This document shows positions 27,450-35,845 of a DNA stretch of 64,000 nt, piece after piece (the stretch's first letter is position 1; each line of letters begins with the position of its first letter). Both the position numbers and the translations under genes were made by a program. The DNA is from JAKJGV01 sp964617565 (GTDB taxonomy: Bacteria > Verrucomicrobiota > Kiritimatiellia > CAIQIC01 > JAGNIJ01), in assembly GCA_964617565.1 (NCBI GenBank), contig CAZTYH010000003.1, positions 4,948-68,947 on the forward strand, in the 5' to 3' direction. The notes under the pieces were generated by a model. That model saw only the letters and a list, made by a program, of their open reading frames with translations. It was not told the origin of the DNA and did no database searches.

Positions 27450-28408
27450 TGCTCATTCTCCCTTTGAGGATCGGCCTGCGACTCTGCAGCAGGGGTATTC
27501 TCCCATGTCTGACGCAGATAGGCCACGGCCCTTAAGATGTGGTCTTCGGGCGTCAGAGGCGAGGGTTCAATTACCTTGAACACGCGGGTATTGGCAATTC
27601 TTTTCAGCGCGGGGAAATCCACTTTTCCGGCGGGGGGCATCAGGTGGTCGGCAGCCGGGGGCAGCACGTCGTGTATGTGCATGCCCGCAAGCCAGGGACT
27701 GAGGCGTTCAAGCCATCGTTCCGCGTTGATGAACCCGAGATTCTGCCGCACCTGGGCATGGCCGATGTCGTGCCAGTATCGCAGGCGGCGCGTACCATAT
27801 TGTCTGCACAGCGCCTCCATCTCGAGTTCGGTCGGGACAGCCTCCCAGGTCGGCAGGTTTTCAAGGGCGAGATAGACGCCCGTCTCCTCGGCGACGACGA
27901 GTAAGCGGTCGAGACAGGACTTAAGATAGTCCAGGTGCTTCTGTGCCTTGCGATCGCGCGTGACCTGCAGTTTGAGTTTCGTTTTCTCGTAATGGTCGGA
28001 CGACTGTTTACCCGCTTCGCAAAGGGCATAGAGATCCCGGCTCAGACGGGGCATGGCAACGTGTCCGGCGTGCATCACGACGACCTGCGCGCCGACTTCT
28101 GCGGCAAAACGCAACGACTGGGAAGTGTACTGGATGGCGTTCTCGCGCATGCGCGGGTCCGGATCCGTCGGGATATATGTTTCCGGATGCCCCTTAACCG
28201 CCGTGACAGGCACTGGGCAGAAATTGTGGACTGTGTTTACGCGGACGGCCCGTGCTTTCACCATTTGCAGCACGCCGGGCACAAGATCCATGCGCAGATC
28301 GTATCCCAGTTCAACATGCTTGAAGCCGAGGGCGAGGATTTCCTCGATCATCTTCTCGCCGCTGGTGTGGCGCGATGCGTTCCATCGGGTTGTGAGTGCA
28401 AGGTCCAT
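27446..28408 (-). CDS. Xylose-isomerase-like TIM-barrel protein (sugar phosphate isomerase/epimerase family)
   Basis: A 320-residue protein. The AP-endonuclease-2/xylose-isomerase-like barrel is suggested by LGFKHVELGYD, VVMHAGHV, LALENLP, YWHDIGHA, GMHIHDV and FKVIEPSP, which supply the His, Glu and Asp metal ligands in the expected order. Members isomerise or epimerise sugars or act on cyclitols; substrate is unknown. It heads the gmd-rmd-flippase cluster and overlaps gmd by 4 bases, so a role in sugar supply for the same glycan is likely but not shown. Confidence 0.75.
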   Translation of the reverse strand: MDLALTTRWNASRHTSGEKMIEEILALGFKHVELGYDLRMDLVPGVLQMVKARAVRVNTVHNFCPVPVTAVKGHPETYIPTDPDPRMRENAIQYTSQSLRFAAEVGAQVVVMHAGHVAMPRLSRDLYALCEAGKQSSDHYEKTKLKLQVTRDRKAQKHLDYLKSCLDRLLVVAEETGVYLALENLPTWEAVPTELEMEALCRQYGTRRLRYWHDIGHAQVRQNLGFINAERWLERLSPWLAGMHIHDVLPPAADHLMPPAGKVDFPALKRIANTRVFKVIEPSPLTPEDHILRAVAYLRQTWENTPAAESQADPQRENEQ

Positions 28409-28424
28409 ATTTATTCAAAACAAT

Positions 28425-28451
28425 CGGCCCGGCGGATGATCCGCCGGGCCG
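28425..28451 (-). terminator. Terminator hairpin after rpsU
   Basis: A perfect 13-bp GC-rich stem (28425-28437 with 28439-28451) around one central base; in RNA the inner pairs would open to form the loop. On the minus strand it is followed by ATTGTTTTG. It lies about 100 bases after the rpsU stop and just ahead of the TIM-barrel gene start at 28408, so it could also act as an attenuating hairpin in that leader. Confidence 0.6.
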
Positions 28452-28550
28452 CCGTGTTCATTCCAGATCATTTTTCGTCATGCGCCATGATTTCATGCCT
28501 GCCCGTTTTGAAAGCGGGCGCCGGCGCATCCATGATGCATGTCGAAAAGG

Positions 28551-28736
28551 TTAAAACTGCATTGAGCGAAGCCGCGCTCTTGCTGCCTTGCGCCTTCGCT
28601 TTTCGCTTGGTTTCTCGAAATGCCGATGGGCCCGGATCTCCCGCATGATGCCTTCCTTGTCCAATTTCTTCTTCAAGCGGCGAAGAGCCTTGTCCACGGA
28701 CTCGCCTTTTCTGATTTTGACTTCAGCGACTACCAG
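28551..28736 (-). CDS. rpsU: Small ribosomal subunit protein bS21, apparently with a CUG start
   Basis: A 61-residue basic protein whose body is unmistakable bS21: EVKIRKGESVDKALRRLKKK, then DKEGIMREIRAHRHFEKPSE and a Lys/Arg tail (KRRRKAARARLRSMQF). It helps the 30S subunit select mRNA. In this frame an upstream TGA (gcg tga) excludes any further extension, and between it and the body there is no ATG, GTG or TTG; the only near-cognate codon is CTG at 28734-28736, 11 bases after AAGGGAG. Either a CUG start is used or one base is wrong in the assembly. Confidence 0.88.
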   Translation of the reverse strand: MVVAEVKIRKGESVDKALRRLKKKLDKEGIMREIRAHRHFEKPSEKRRRKAARARLRSMQF

Positions 28737-28920
28737 AGTAAATCACGCTCCCTTCTGCTTTTCGGCCAACTCGGCCCGGAGGCGGAGGTGGCTCTCAAGA
28801 CCGCACACGCTAAAGAAAGTGGGTGGGGTTGTCAATGGAAACCCGAGTTGCCGGAAGCCGCGATCCGGGCCGGAAAAAGCCTGACCGGACGTGGAAATCC
28901 TTAGAAAAGCGCCTGCAGCC

Positions 28921-30222
28921 TTACGGCCGGCCCACGCAATGATAGGTGAAGCCTTTTTCCCGCACTTCGGCCGGATTGAAGATGTTTCGGCCGTCAATGA
29001 TAACGGGGCAGCGCATCGCCTTCTTAAGAGCGGCCAAGTCCATGTTCTTGACCTCCGGCCATTCCGTCAGAATCAGCAGCAGGTCCGCATCTTTCGCGCA
29101 TTCGATCGGGTCCTGGAAGTATTTCATGTTCGGGAACTGTTCGGCGAATTTTTCCTGCGCTACCGGGTCCCACAGCTTGAGGTGCGCTTTCGCCTCGATC
29201 AGTTGGGAAACGAAATACAGGGATGGCGCTTCGCGAATGTCGTCCGTGCCGGGCTTGAAGGCGAGACCGAGAATCGAAACCGTCTTGTCCTGGATGACCC
29301 ACAATTCATGCTGGATCTTCTGCATCACGTGTTCGCGCTGGGTCTTGTTGACCAGTTGAACCTGCTTGAGCAACTGGAAGTCATAACCCAGTTGGTCCGC
29401 GAGGTGCACGAAGGCGTCCACATCCTTGGGGAAGCAGGACCCGCCGTAGCCGGTGCCGGCGTTCAGGAAGCGCGGCCCGATACGGGAATCGAGGCCCATG
29501 CCGTGTGCCACCTGTTCCACATCCGCGCCCGCCAATTCGCAAATGCGGCTGACGGCGTTGATATAGGAAATCTTCATCGCGAGAAATGAATTGGAGGCGT
29601 GCTTTGTCATTTCGGCGCTCGCGATATTCATTTCGAGGAGTTTCGCGCCCTTGCCGGTGAGTGGCGCGTACACTTCGCGCAACAGCTTGGCGGCACGTTC
29701 GCTTTCGATGCCGACCACGATACGATCCGGCGCCATCGCATCCTCGATGGCCGATCCCTCACGCAGGAATTCAGGATTGGAAGCGACATCGAAGGGGACG
29801 TCTTCGCGCGAATATTTCGAGACGGTGCGCTTGAGCTGTTCGGCGGTGTTGACCGGCACCGTGCTTTTCTCGATGAGCAGGCGATAGCTCTTCATGTGCT
29901 CGGCCACCTTGCGGCCGACCTGTTCGACGTAGGAAAGGTTGGCCTGGCCGCGGTATCCGGGAGGGGTGCCCACGGCAATGAAAATGACTTCGGCGAAGTC
30001 CGTTCCTTCTTCGATCGAAGGGGTGAAGTGCAGGCGGCCCGCGGCGACATTGCGATCAACCATTTCCTGCAGGCCTGGCTCGTAGATGGGCAGCTTGCCG
30101 GATTTCAGCGTCTTGATTTTGCGCTCGTCATTATCCACGCAGAGCACGTCGTGCCCCAATTCCGCAAAACATGTTCCGCTCACCAGTCCGACATATCCGG
30201 TTCCAACAATCGTGATCTTCAT
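28921..30222 (-). CDS. ugd: UDP-glucose 6-dehydrogenase
   Basis: A 433-residue enzyme oxidising UDP-glucose to UDP-glucuronate in two NAD-dependent steps, feeding surface polysaccharides. The N-terminal fold opens KITIVGTGYVGLVSG, the catalytic cysteine is in GTGYGGSCFPKDVDAF, and the C-terminal domain has ILGLAFKPGTDDIREAPS. The start at 30222 is chosen because GGAGG lies 10 bases upstream; TTG at 30231 would be too close. It lies upstream of rpsU and the gmd cluster on the same strand, though a 184-base gap separates it from rpsU. Confidence 0.95.
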   Translation of the reverse strand: MKITIVGTGYVGLVSGTCFAELGHDVLCVDNDERKIKTLKSGKLPIYEPGLQEMVDRNVAAGRLHFTPSIEEGTDFAEVIFIAVGTPPGYRGQANLSYVEQVGRKVAEHMKSYRLLIEKSTVPVNTAEQLKRTVSKYSREDVPFDVASNPEFLREGSAIEDAMAPDRIVVGIESERAAKLLREVYAPLTGKGAKLLEMNIASAEMTKHASNSFLAMKISYINAVSRICELAGADVEQVAHGMGLDSRIGPRFLNAGTGYGGSCFPKDVDAFVHLADQLGYDFQLLKQVQLVNKTQREHVMQKIQHELWVIQDKTVSILGLAFKPGTDDIREAPSLYFVSQLIEAKAHLKLWDPVAQEKFAEQFPNMKYFQDPIECAKDADLLLILTEWPEVKNMDLAALKKAMRCPVIIDGRNIFNPAEVREKGFTYHCVGRP

Positions 30223-30390
30223 CTTCAACAAGCCTCCGCATTATCTTAAGGCACAAAGGTGAAATCCTAGACGCTGATGCGGCTAAAATCAACCTGCCGG
30301 GCGTCTTTTCACTCTCCCGACCGCAGCGGACTATACCCTTCGCCCCGCCGGAGCGGTAGCGAAAACTGGTGCAGAGCCGTCATTCCGGGT

Positions 30391-31737
30391 TCAGTCGCCG
30401 GGCGCCTCGCTGTCGCCGCCCAGGTTGTACCAGTTGATTTTGCGGGTCAGGAACATGACCGCGCCGAGAATTACGAACAAGCCGATGCTGCCGAGCAGCA
30501 GCGCGTAATCCTCGAGCTGGAGCAGAACGTAGAGGTATGCGTAGAGGATGGTGAGGATGGATCCCACCAGCAGGGCGACCGACGCTCTTCTGAGAATGCT
30601 GACCGCGTAGCCGGTGACCAGCAGAATCGTTGCCGCGCTGGCGATCAGGTAGCCGCGGGCGAAAGACAGGTGTTCGGAGATGGACAGCAGGAGCGTGTAG
30701 AAAATGATCAGCGCGAGCCCGATGAGCAGGTATTGAAGCGGGTGCAGGCGCACGCGGATGAGCACTTCGGAAAGGAAGAACGCGAGAAAGGTCAACGCGA
30801 TGAAGAGCGCGGCGTATTTCGCCGTGCGTTCCGATTTCTGATAGGCGTCGGTTGGGATGAGCAGGCCGACCCCGAAGGCCGAGTCGTTGATCTTGTAACG
30901 GCTGCCGGTCCAGTACTGAGGATAATTGCGGTTCAGATGCAGCACTTCCCACTGCGCGGTGAAGCCGGAAGCCGCTACGCTGCGGCGGGTGGGCAGGAAC
31001 GCTCCGTCGAAACTCGGGCTGTGCCATGTGGAGGCCAGTTCCACAGAAGTTTCTCTTCCCACGGGCACAAAAGACAGTTGCTGGCTGCCGTTGATGTCCA
31101 GTTCGGTGGTCATGGCCAGGGTGCGCGATTTCCGGGAGAGCGCGGCAGGAACGGATACGCCGGATGCCAGCACATCGCTTGCCGCGATGCCGGGCTCCAT
31201 CGGCCGCTCCGCGCCGTCCACTTTTGCCGTGATTTCCTGCCGCACGCCTTTCATGTCCGAGATGCCGAGCGCGAGCGCTGCGCGATCCCACTGAACGCGT
31301 TTCTCCGGGATATCCAGACTCTTCAGGTCGGGCAATGTGAATTCGGCGGCGATGCCGATGCGCGCATTGTAGAGGACGGTCTCATAAATGCCGCGGTAGC
31401 GAACTTCGGGAATTATCTCGCCCGAAACCTTCAGCGAATCCGGCAGGACATGAAGATAACTTGTAACGGTCACCGGCTTGCCTTCCGGACCGGGCAATTC
31501 CTGTGTATAGGGAATCATCAGCAGCGGGCCCGTCACGACCTGCTGGTAGCCCCACTTGGAGCCGATTTCATTAGCGACTTGAACTTTGCGGTGTTCGCGC
31601 TCGCGGATCAGGGAACGGACCATGCCGGCAGGAATGAGCAGCACGAGGACAAGGAATCCGATCACGAAGACTTTGAAGGTTGTGGACTCCCGGATGCGTC
31701 TTGCCTTCTGTTTGATCGGCGGCGGTTCGCTGTTCAT
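30391..31737 (-). CDS. creD: CreD-family inner membrane protein
   Basis: A 448-residue protein. An N-terminal membrane segment (about 21-41) is followed by a large periplasmic domain (YQQVVTGPLLMIPYTQELPG is characteristic) and then about six closely packed C-terminal membrane helices (FIALTFLAFFLSEVLI, LHPLQYLLIGLALIIFYTLL, ISEHLSFARGYLIAS). In E. coli CreD belongs to the CreBC regulon and is linked to envelope integrity and colicin tolerance, but its biochemical function is unknown. No CreBC genes lie next to it. The start at 31737 has AAGAGG upstream. A 150-base gap with nothing recognisable separates it from ugd. Confidence 0.85.
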   Translation of the reverse strand: MNSEPPPIKQKARRIRESTTFKVFVIGFLVLVLLIPAGMVRSLIREREHRKVQVANEIGSKWGYQQVVTGPLLMIPYTQELPGPEGKPVTVTSYLHVLPDSLKVSGEIIPEVRYRGIYETVLYNARIGIAAEFTLPDLKSLDIPEKRVQWDRAALALGISDMKGVRQEITAKVDGAERPMEPGIAASDVLASGVSVPAALSRKSRTLAMTTELDINGSQQLSFVPVGRETSVELASTWHSPSFDGAFLPTRRSVAASGFTAQWEVLHLNRNYPQYWTGSRYKINDSAFGVGLLIPTDAYQKSERTAKYAALFIALTFLAFFLSEVLIRVRLHPLQYLLIGLALIIFYTLLLSISEHLSFARGYLIASAATILLVTGYAVSILRRASVALLVGSILTILYAYLYVLLQLEDYALLLGSIGLFVILGAVMFLTRKINWYNLGGDSEAPGD

Positions 31738-31806
31738 GAATAGCCTCTTTTCAGGGTTAAAGCTTAAGGCGATCGTCAACTATAGACAATAACGTTTAAC
31801 GGATGT

Positions 31807-32139
31807 TCACGTTGCCCGATCGGCCTTTGCGGCAAGGATGAAATCATTCTCGGTCAGGCCATCCACCTTGTGCGTCCATATCTTCACCCGCACTTTCCCC
31901 CACGTGAAGCAGATTTCCGGGTGATGTCCTTCCTGTTCGGCTATTTCTCCGACGCGGTTGACGAAGGCCAGCGCCTCCTTGAAGTCTTTGAATCGAAAAT
32001 CCTTCTCCAAGTGGTGGTCTTCAATAATACGCCACTGCCCGCCGAGTTCCCGAGCCTGTTCAGTGATCTGCTCGCTCTTAAGGGGCTTTGCGCCCGCTTC
32101 ACAGGGCTTGCATTTACGCGAAACCAGTTTGTCGCTCAT
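31807..32139 (-). CDS. phhB: Pterin-4-alpha-carbinolamine dehydratase
   Basis: A 110-residue protein of the PCD/DCoH family, which dehydrates 4a-hydroxytetrahydropterin. The family features are WRIIEDHHLEKDFRFKDF, then NRVGEIAEQEGHHPEICF with the active-site His pair, and VRVKIWTHKVDGLTENDF. The N-terminus holds two cysteines in SRKCKPCEAG, as is common in stand-alone bacterial members. The start follows AAGGGAG. No pterin-dependent hydroxylase is nearby, so its physiological partner is unclear; it may serve a moonlighting or cofactor-repair role. Confidence 0.92.
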   Translation of the reverse strand: MSDKLVSRKCKPCEAGAKPLKSEQITEQARELGGQWRIIEDHHLEKDFRFKDFKEALAFVNRVGEIAEQEGHHPEICFTWGKVRVKIWTHKVDGLTENDFILAAKADRAT

Positions 32140-32293
32140 GGCTTGCTCCCTTCATCTTTCACCTTACCACCGAAATGCGCCGGTTAAAGGGGGCGTTCGC
32201 CATTTGACACGGGGTATGTCGTGGATTACGGTGCGGCTGGGCTTTTCAGGCAAATCCCTTCTTCAGAAGGATTTCAGAGAATGGAAGCATGAT

Positions 32294-33361
32294 ATGGATA
32301 TCGCGGTGCGTGCGCTGGCGACCGGTCTTCCTCCCCTCTACGTTACGCAGCAGGAGTCATTCGATTTCTTTCGCGCGCACTTTGAATTGGCGGCTGAGGA
32401 GGAGGCTCTTTATCGCCGGTTGATGATGGACGGACCGATCCGCGGTCGTTTCCTTGGTATGGACAGCACCGAAGAGGCGTTGGAAACAGATCCGGACCAT
32501 CTCAACGCGCGTTTTTTAAAGGCCGCGCGGACGATCGGGGCGGACGCGGCGAGGCGCGCCATGGCGGCGGCGGGCTTGCGACCGGATGATGTGGGCGGAC
32601 TGGCGGTCAACACATGTACCGGCTACCTGTGCCCGGGACTTTCATCTTACCTTGCAGGCGATCTCGGATTGCCGGTTGCGATCAAGGCGATAGACCTTGC
32701 GGGCATGGGTTGCGGCGGCGCGCTCCCGAACCTCGAGTGCGCCGCGGGATGGCTTGCTGCGGGATGCGCAAAGCCGGTCCTCAGCGTGGCCGTGGAGATT
32801 TGCAGCGCGACGCTGTTCATGGGCGATGACCCTGGTCTTATTGTCAGCAATTCGATCTTTGGCGACGGGGCAGCGGCGTGCGTTCTCGATGTGTTTTCAG
32901 AAAAATCAAAGCCGGTTCTGTTTCGATTGCTCGACTTTGAAAGCGCCGTGTTTCCGGAGCACCGCGAACAATTGCGTTATCGCCAGGAAGGGGGACGGCT
33001 GCGCAACGTGCTGACGCGCCGCGTGCCGGCCATCGGCGCAAAGTGCGCCCGCATGGTTTTGGAGCGTTTGCTCGAACGGAACGGGCTCCAACTTGAGACG
33101 GTGAAGTGGTGGGCGGTTCACGCAGGCGGTTCGGCGGTGCTTGACCACCTGGGAGAAGGGCTGGGCCTTGATCGCGAGCGCCTTCGTTTTTCCAGCGAGA
33201 TTTTTTCGGAACACGGAAATATGTCCTCGCCGTCCGTGCTTTTTGCGATGCGTCGCGTGCTGGACGCAGGTCGGCCGTCGCAGGGCGACAGAGGCGTGCT
33301 GGTGACATTCGGTGCGGGTTTTTCGGCCTTTGCAGCTTTGGTGGAGTTCGGAGCGGCATGA
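32294..33361 (+). CDS. Type III polyketide synthase (chalcone/stilbene synthase family)
   Basis: A 355-residue thiolase-fold enzyme. The catalytic triad can be placed: Cys140 in DLAGMGCGGALPNLE, His276 in WAVHAGGSAVL and Asn309 in EHGNMSSPSV. Type III synthases extend an acyl-CoA with malonyl-CoA units to give pyrones or resorcinols. The start at 32294 begins the conserved MDIAVRALATGLPP; an upstream in-frame ATG at 32216 would add 26 residues without similarity to the fold. The gene overlaps the following methyltransferase by 4 bases, so the two are translated together. Product and starter unit are unknown; alkylpyrones or alkylresorcinols are known products of bacterial homologues. Confidence 0.88.
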   Translation: MDIAVRALATGLPPLYVTQQESFDFFRAHFELAAEEEALYRRLMMDGPIRGRFLGMDSTEEALETDPDHLNARFLKAARTIGADAARRAMAAAGLRPDDVGGLAVNTCTGYLCPGLSSYLAGDLGLPVAIKAIDLAGMGCGGALPNLECAAGWLAAGCAKPVLSVAVEICSATLFMGDDPGLIVSNSIFGDGAAACVLDVFSEKSKPVLFRLLDFESAVFPEHREQLRYRQEGGRLRNVLTRRVPAIGAKCARMVLERLLERNGLQLETVKWWAVHAGGSAVLDHLGEGLGLDRERLRFSSEIFSEHGNMSSPSVLFAMRRVLDAGRPSQGDRGVLVTFGAGFSAFAALVEFGAA

Positions 33362-34095
33362 ACACAGGCGATCGTCTCAACGTGCGTGAAAACCTGGCCG
33401 ATCCCGATCGCAAGCGCCGGTTGAACGAGCGTATCTTCAGCATCATCGCGCCGCACTATGACATGATAAACCGCGGGCTCTCGTTCGGTCGCGACCAGTC
33501 TTGGAAACGATATCTCATCGCCGCGCTTCCCCAAGTCGCTGCGCCCTGCTGTGTGGACCTTGCATGCGGCACCGGAGATCTCGCCTTCCTCCTCGCAACG
33601 CGCTACCCGGAAGGCAAAATTGTCGGCCTTGATCTGACCGAGCCGATGCTGGTCCGCGCGCGCAAGGCGAACCGTTTTGAGCACATCGAATTTCGCAGGG
33701 GCGACATGGCGGATACAGGATTGCCGGATGCATCGGTGGATATCGTCACCGGCGGATATGCGTTGCGTAACGCGGCCGATCTTGCAGCGGCGCTGCGCGA
33801 GGTCCGGCGCATCCTCAAGCCCGGCGGCGCGGCCGCATTCCTCGATTTCTCGAAGCCGCCGGACGGATTGCGTCAACGATTGCAGCTTGGCCTGCTCCGC
33901 TTCTGGGGCGGTTTTTGGGGCGTAATGCTTCATGGTGAGGCGGATGTTTATGCATACATAGCCGAAAGCCTGCGCTGCTTCCCGGATCGGATCGAGCTGG
34001 GAGAAATGCTGGAGAAGGAAGGTTTGTCCACCGTTTCCCTGAGGCTGTTTATTGCCGGGATGATCGAATGCCGCGTGACGCGCAAAGTGTCGTGA
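33358..34095 (+). CDS. UbiE/COQ5-family SAM methyltransferase
   Basis: A 245-residue enzyme. The UbiE-like N-terminus (FSIIAPHYDMINRGLSFGRDQSWK) is followed by motif I VDLACGTGDLAF, then VTGGYALRNAADL and EVRRILKPGGAAAFLDFSKP. Similarity to menaquinone/ubiquinone C-methyltransferases is strong. But the position, overlapping a type III polyketide synthase start-to-stop (ATGA), suggests it methylates the polyketide product, as type III PKS-linked methyltransferases do elsewhere. It could also be the housekeeping menaquinone enzyme captured in this operon; other quinone genes are absent here. Confidence 0.88.
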   Translation: MNTGDRLNVRENLADPDRKRRLNERIFSIIAPHYDMINRGLSFGRDQSWKRYLIAALPQVAAPCCVDLACGTGDLAFLLATRYPEGKIVGLDLTEPMLVRARKANRFEHIEFRRGDMADTGLPDASVDIVTGGYALRNAADLAAALREVRRILKPGGAAAFLDFSKPPDGLRQRLQLGLLRFWGGFWGVMLHGEADVYAYIAESLRCFPDRIELGEMLEKEGLSTVSLRLFIAGMIECRVTRKVS

Positions 34096-34171
34096 TGCCT
34101 TGTACCGCGGTGGCCGGAAGCCATTGCGTCGGAAGATGTTCGCTTCTATAATATGAAGAAAGGAGACGCGC

Positions 34172-35836
34172 ATGTTCCGTTCAACTCATTTACATGGTGC
34201 GCACACATGGGCGTTCCTCTTTTTTCTGGCGCAGGCCATGGTCGGCTGCGCGGGTCCATCCGGTTCGAAGCAGGGCTCAGACCCCCAAATTCTGGGCATT
34301 GAGCGCAGGGCAGGCGGAGCGATTGTTGTTGAGTGGGCAGGGGAGACGGGGAAGGTCTATTCGGTCAATACCGCTCATGTGCTTGGGCACAATGAGCTTT
34401 TCTATCCGTTGAGGACCAGCGGATCCGATGTGGAAAGCGTTCTGTCCATAACCAACATGGCGGACCCGTCGGGGGTCCGTTTTTATCGGGTCGAGGAAAA
34501 GAGTTCCGTCGGCGCGGCGCTGGTGTTGAGCGATGTTCATCTGAATCCGTTTGCGTCAACGAACGTCGCGACGCAACTTGTGGCGCGAAGCTACACGAAA
34601 TGGCGCGAGGTGCTCGCGCCGCTGACGAACGAAGCCTTCTTTGCGAAGAGCGAATGGGGGGAGTCGGTCACGAGCTACAAGCTGTTCGATTCCGCGCTTA
34701 ACAACGCGCAGGCGGTTGTGCCGGAACCGGACATGATTCTTTATCTCGGCGACTTTCCGGTGCACAACTTCCGCGACCTGTTTATCGCTTATACGGGAGA
34801 TGCCACGGACGAGGGATTCGAGCATTTTGCTTACAAGCTCATCGGTTTTGTCGGCGACGAGGTGGCGCGCCGATTCCCGGGCACGCCGGTGTTTGCCGTT
34901 CTCGGTAATAACGACAGCTATGACGAAGACTATCAACAGACGCCCGAAGGACTTTTCTTCACGGATATGGCAGGGCTTTTCTTCACAAACGGCCTGTCGA
35001 ACGCCACGAGCTTCGCGGCTTTTGCACCGAATTTTCAAAAGAGCGGCTATTACTCCGTTGCGCTCGGTACGGGCGCGCAGGCCATTGCGTTGTGCGCGAA
35101 TTTTCTTTCGGTGCTGTACACCAACCCCTCCGGCTTCATCGCGTATGATCCGGCGACAAATCAGATTCAATTTCTCGATCAGGAGTTGACGGTGTGCGGT
35201 GCCGAGGGCAAGGGGGCGTGGGTCCTTGTGCACATCCTGCCCGGAGTGGATGCGTATGCGACGTACCAGAGCTGGAAGGGACAGGGCGATCTCACCAATG
35301 TGGTCGAGATGTGGAAGGACGAGTATCTCGGACAATTCATGCAGGTGATTGCGCGCCACAGCAACATCGTCCGGCAGGTATTCACGGGGCATACGCATAT
35401 GCGCGAGTTCCGGCTTGTGAGCGATCCGCTTTCTTCCAACGTCGTGGCTGCCGTGCATGTGGCGCCCGGCATTGATTACACCCACGGAAACAATCCCGCG
35501 TTCCAAGTGCTGACTTTTGATCGGGGCACATTTGAGGTTCGCGGCGCGGTGACCTACGCGCTTTCGCGCGACAAATACACCGGTGCCACCGGCCCCGCAC
35601 TGTGGGATGAAGTGTTCAGCTACAATCCTTCCTTTGGCATTCATTCCTTCGCGTGGCCGGTGATGGAAGGTGTTTATGAAGAGCTGACAAACAATGCTGC
35701 GGCCTGCGAAGTTTATCGCGCGATCTATGAAACGGGCAGGGGGCATGGAGCGATCAACTCAAACAACTGGCCCGTGTATTCCACCGCGATCCGGTGGATG
35801 ACCGTTCAGCAGTTCATGGACCACTTTGAGCCCTGA
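34172..35836 (+). CDS. Secreted lipoprotein metallophosphoesterase, acid-sphingomyelinase-like
   Basis: A 554-residue protein. The N-terminus ends in a likely lipobox (AMVGC, Cys at 27). Residues about 40-108 form a small beta domain (KVYSVNTAHVLG ... RFYRVEEK) also seen at the ends of neighbouring secreted proteins. The phosphoesterase core follows with metal motifs in order: SDVHLNPF, LYLGDFPVHN, AVLGNNDSYDEDY, HILPGVD and TGHTHMREF. This order fits acid sphingomyelinase-like phosphodiesterases, so a phosphodiester of lipid or nucleotide type is the likely substrate. The start follows AGGAG. It converges on the sugar dehydrogenase gene. Confidence 0.8.
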   Translation: MFRSTHLHGAHTWAFLFFLAQAMVGCAGPSGSKQGSDPQILGIERRAGGAIVVEWAGETGKVYSVNTAHVLGHNELFYPLRTSGSDVESVLSITNMADPSGVRFYRVEEKSSVGAALVLSDVHLNPFASTNVATQLVARSYTKWREVLAPLTNEAFFAKSEWGESVTSYKLFDSALNNAQAVVPEPDMILYLGDFPVHNFRDLFIAYTGDATDEGFEHFAYKLIGFVGDEVARRFPGTPVFAVLGNNDSYDEDYQQTPEGLFFTDMAGLFFTNGLSNATSFAAFAPNFQKSGYYSVALGTGAQAIALCANFLSVLYTNPSGFIAYDPATNQIQFLDQELTVCGAEGKGAWVLVHILPGVDAYATYQSWKGQGDLTNVVEMWKDEYLGQFMQVIARHSNIVRQVFTGHTHMREFRLVSDPLSSNVVAAVHVAPGIDYTHGNNPAFQVLTFDRGTFEVRGAVTYALSRDKYTGATGPALWDEVFSYNPSFGIHSFAWPVMEGVYEELTNNAAACEVYRAIYETGRGHGAINSNNWPVYSTAIRWMTVQQFMDHFEP

Positions 35837-35845
35837 TGTGCAGGG

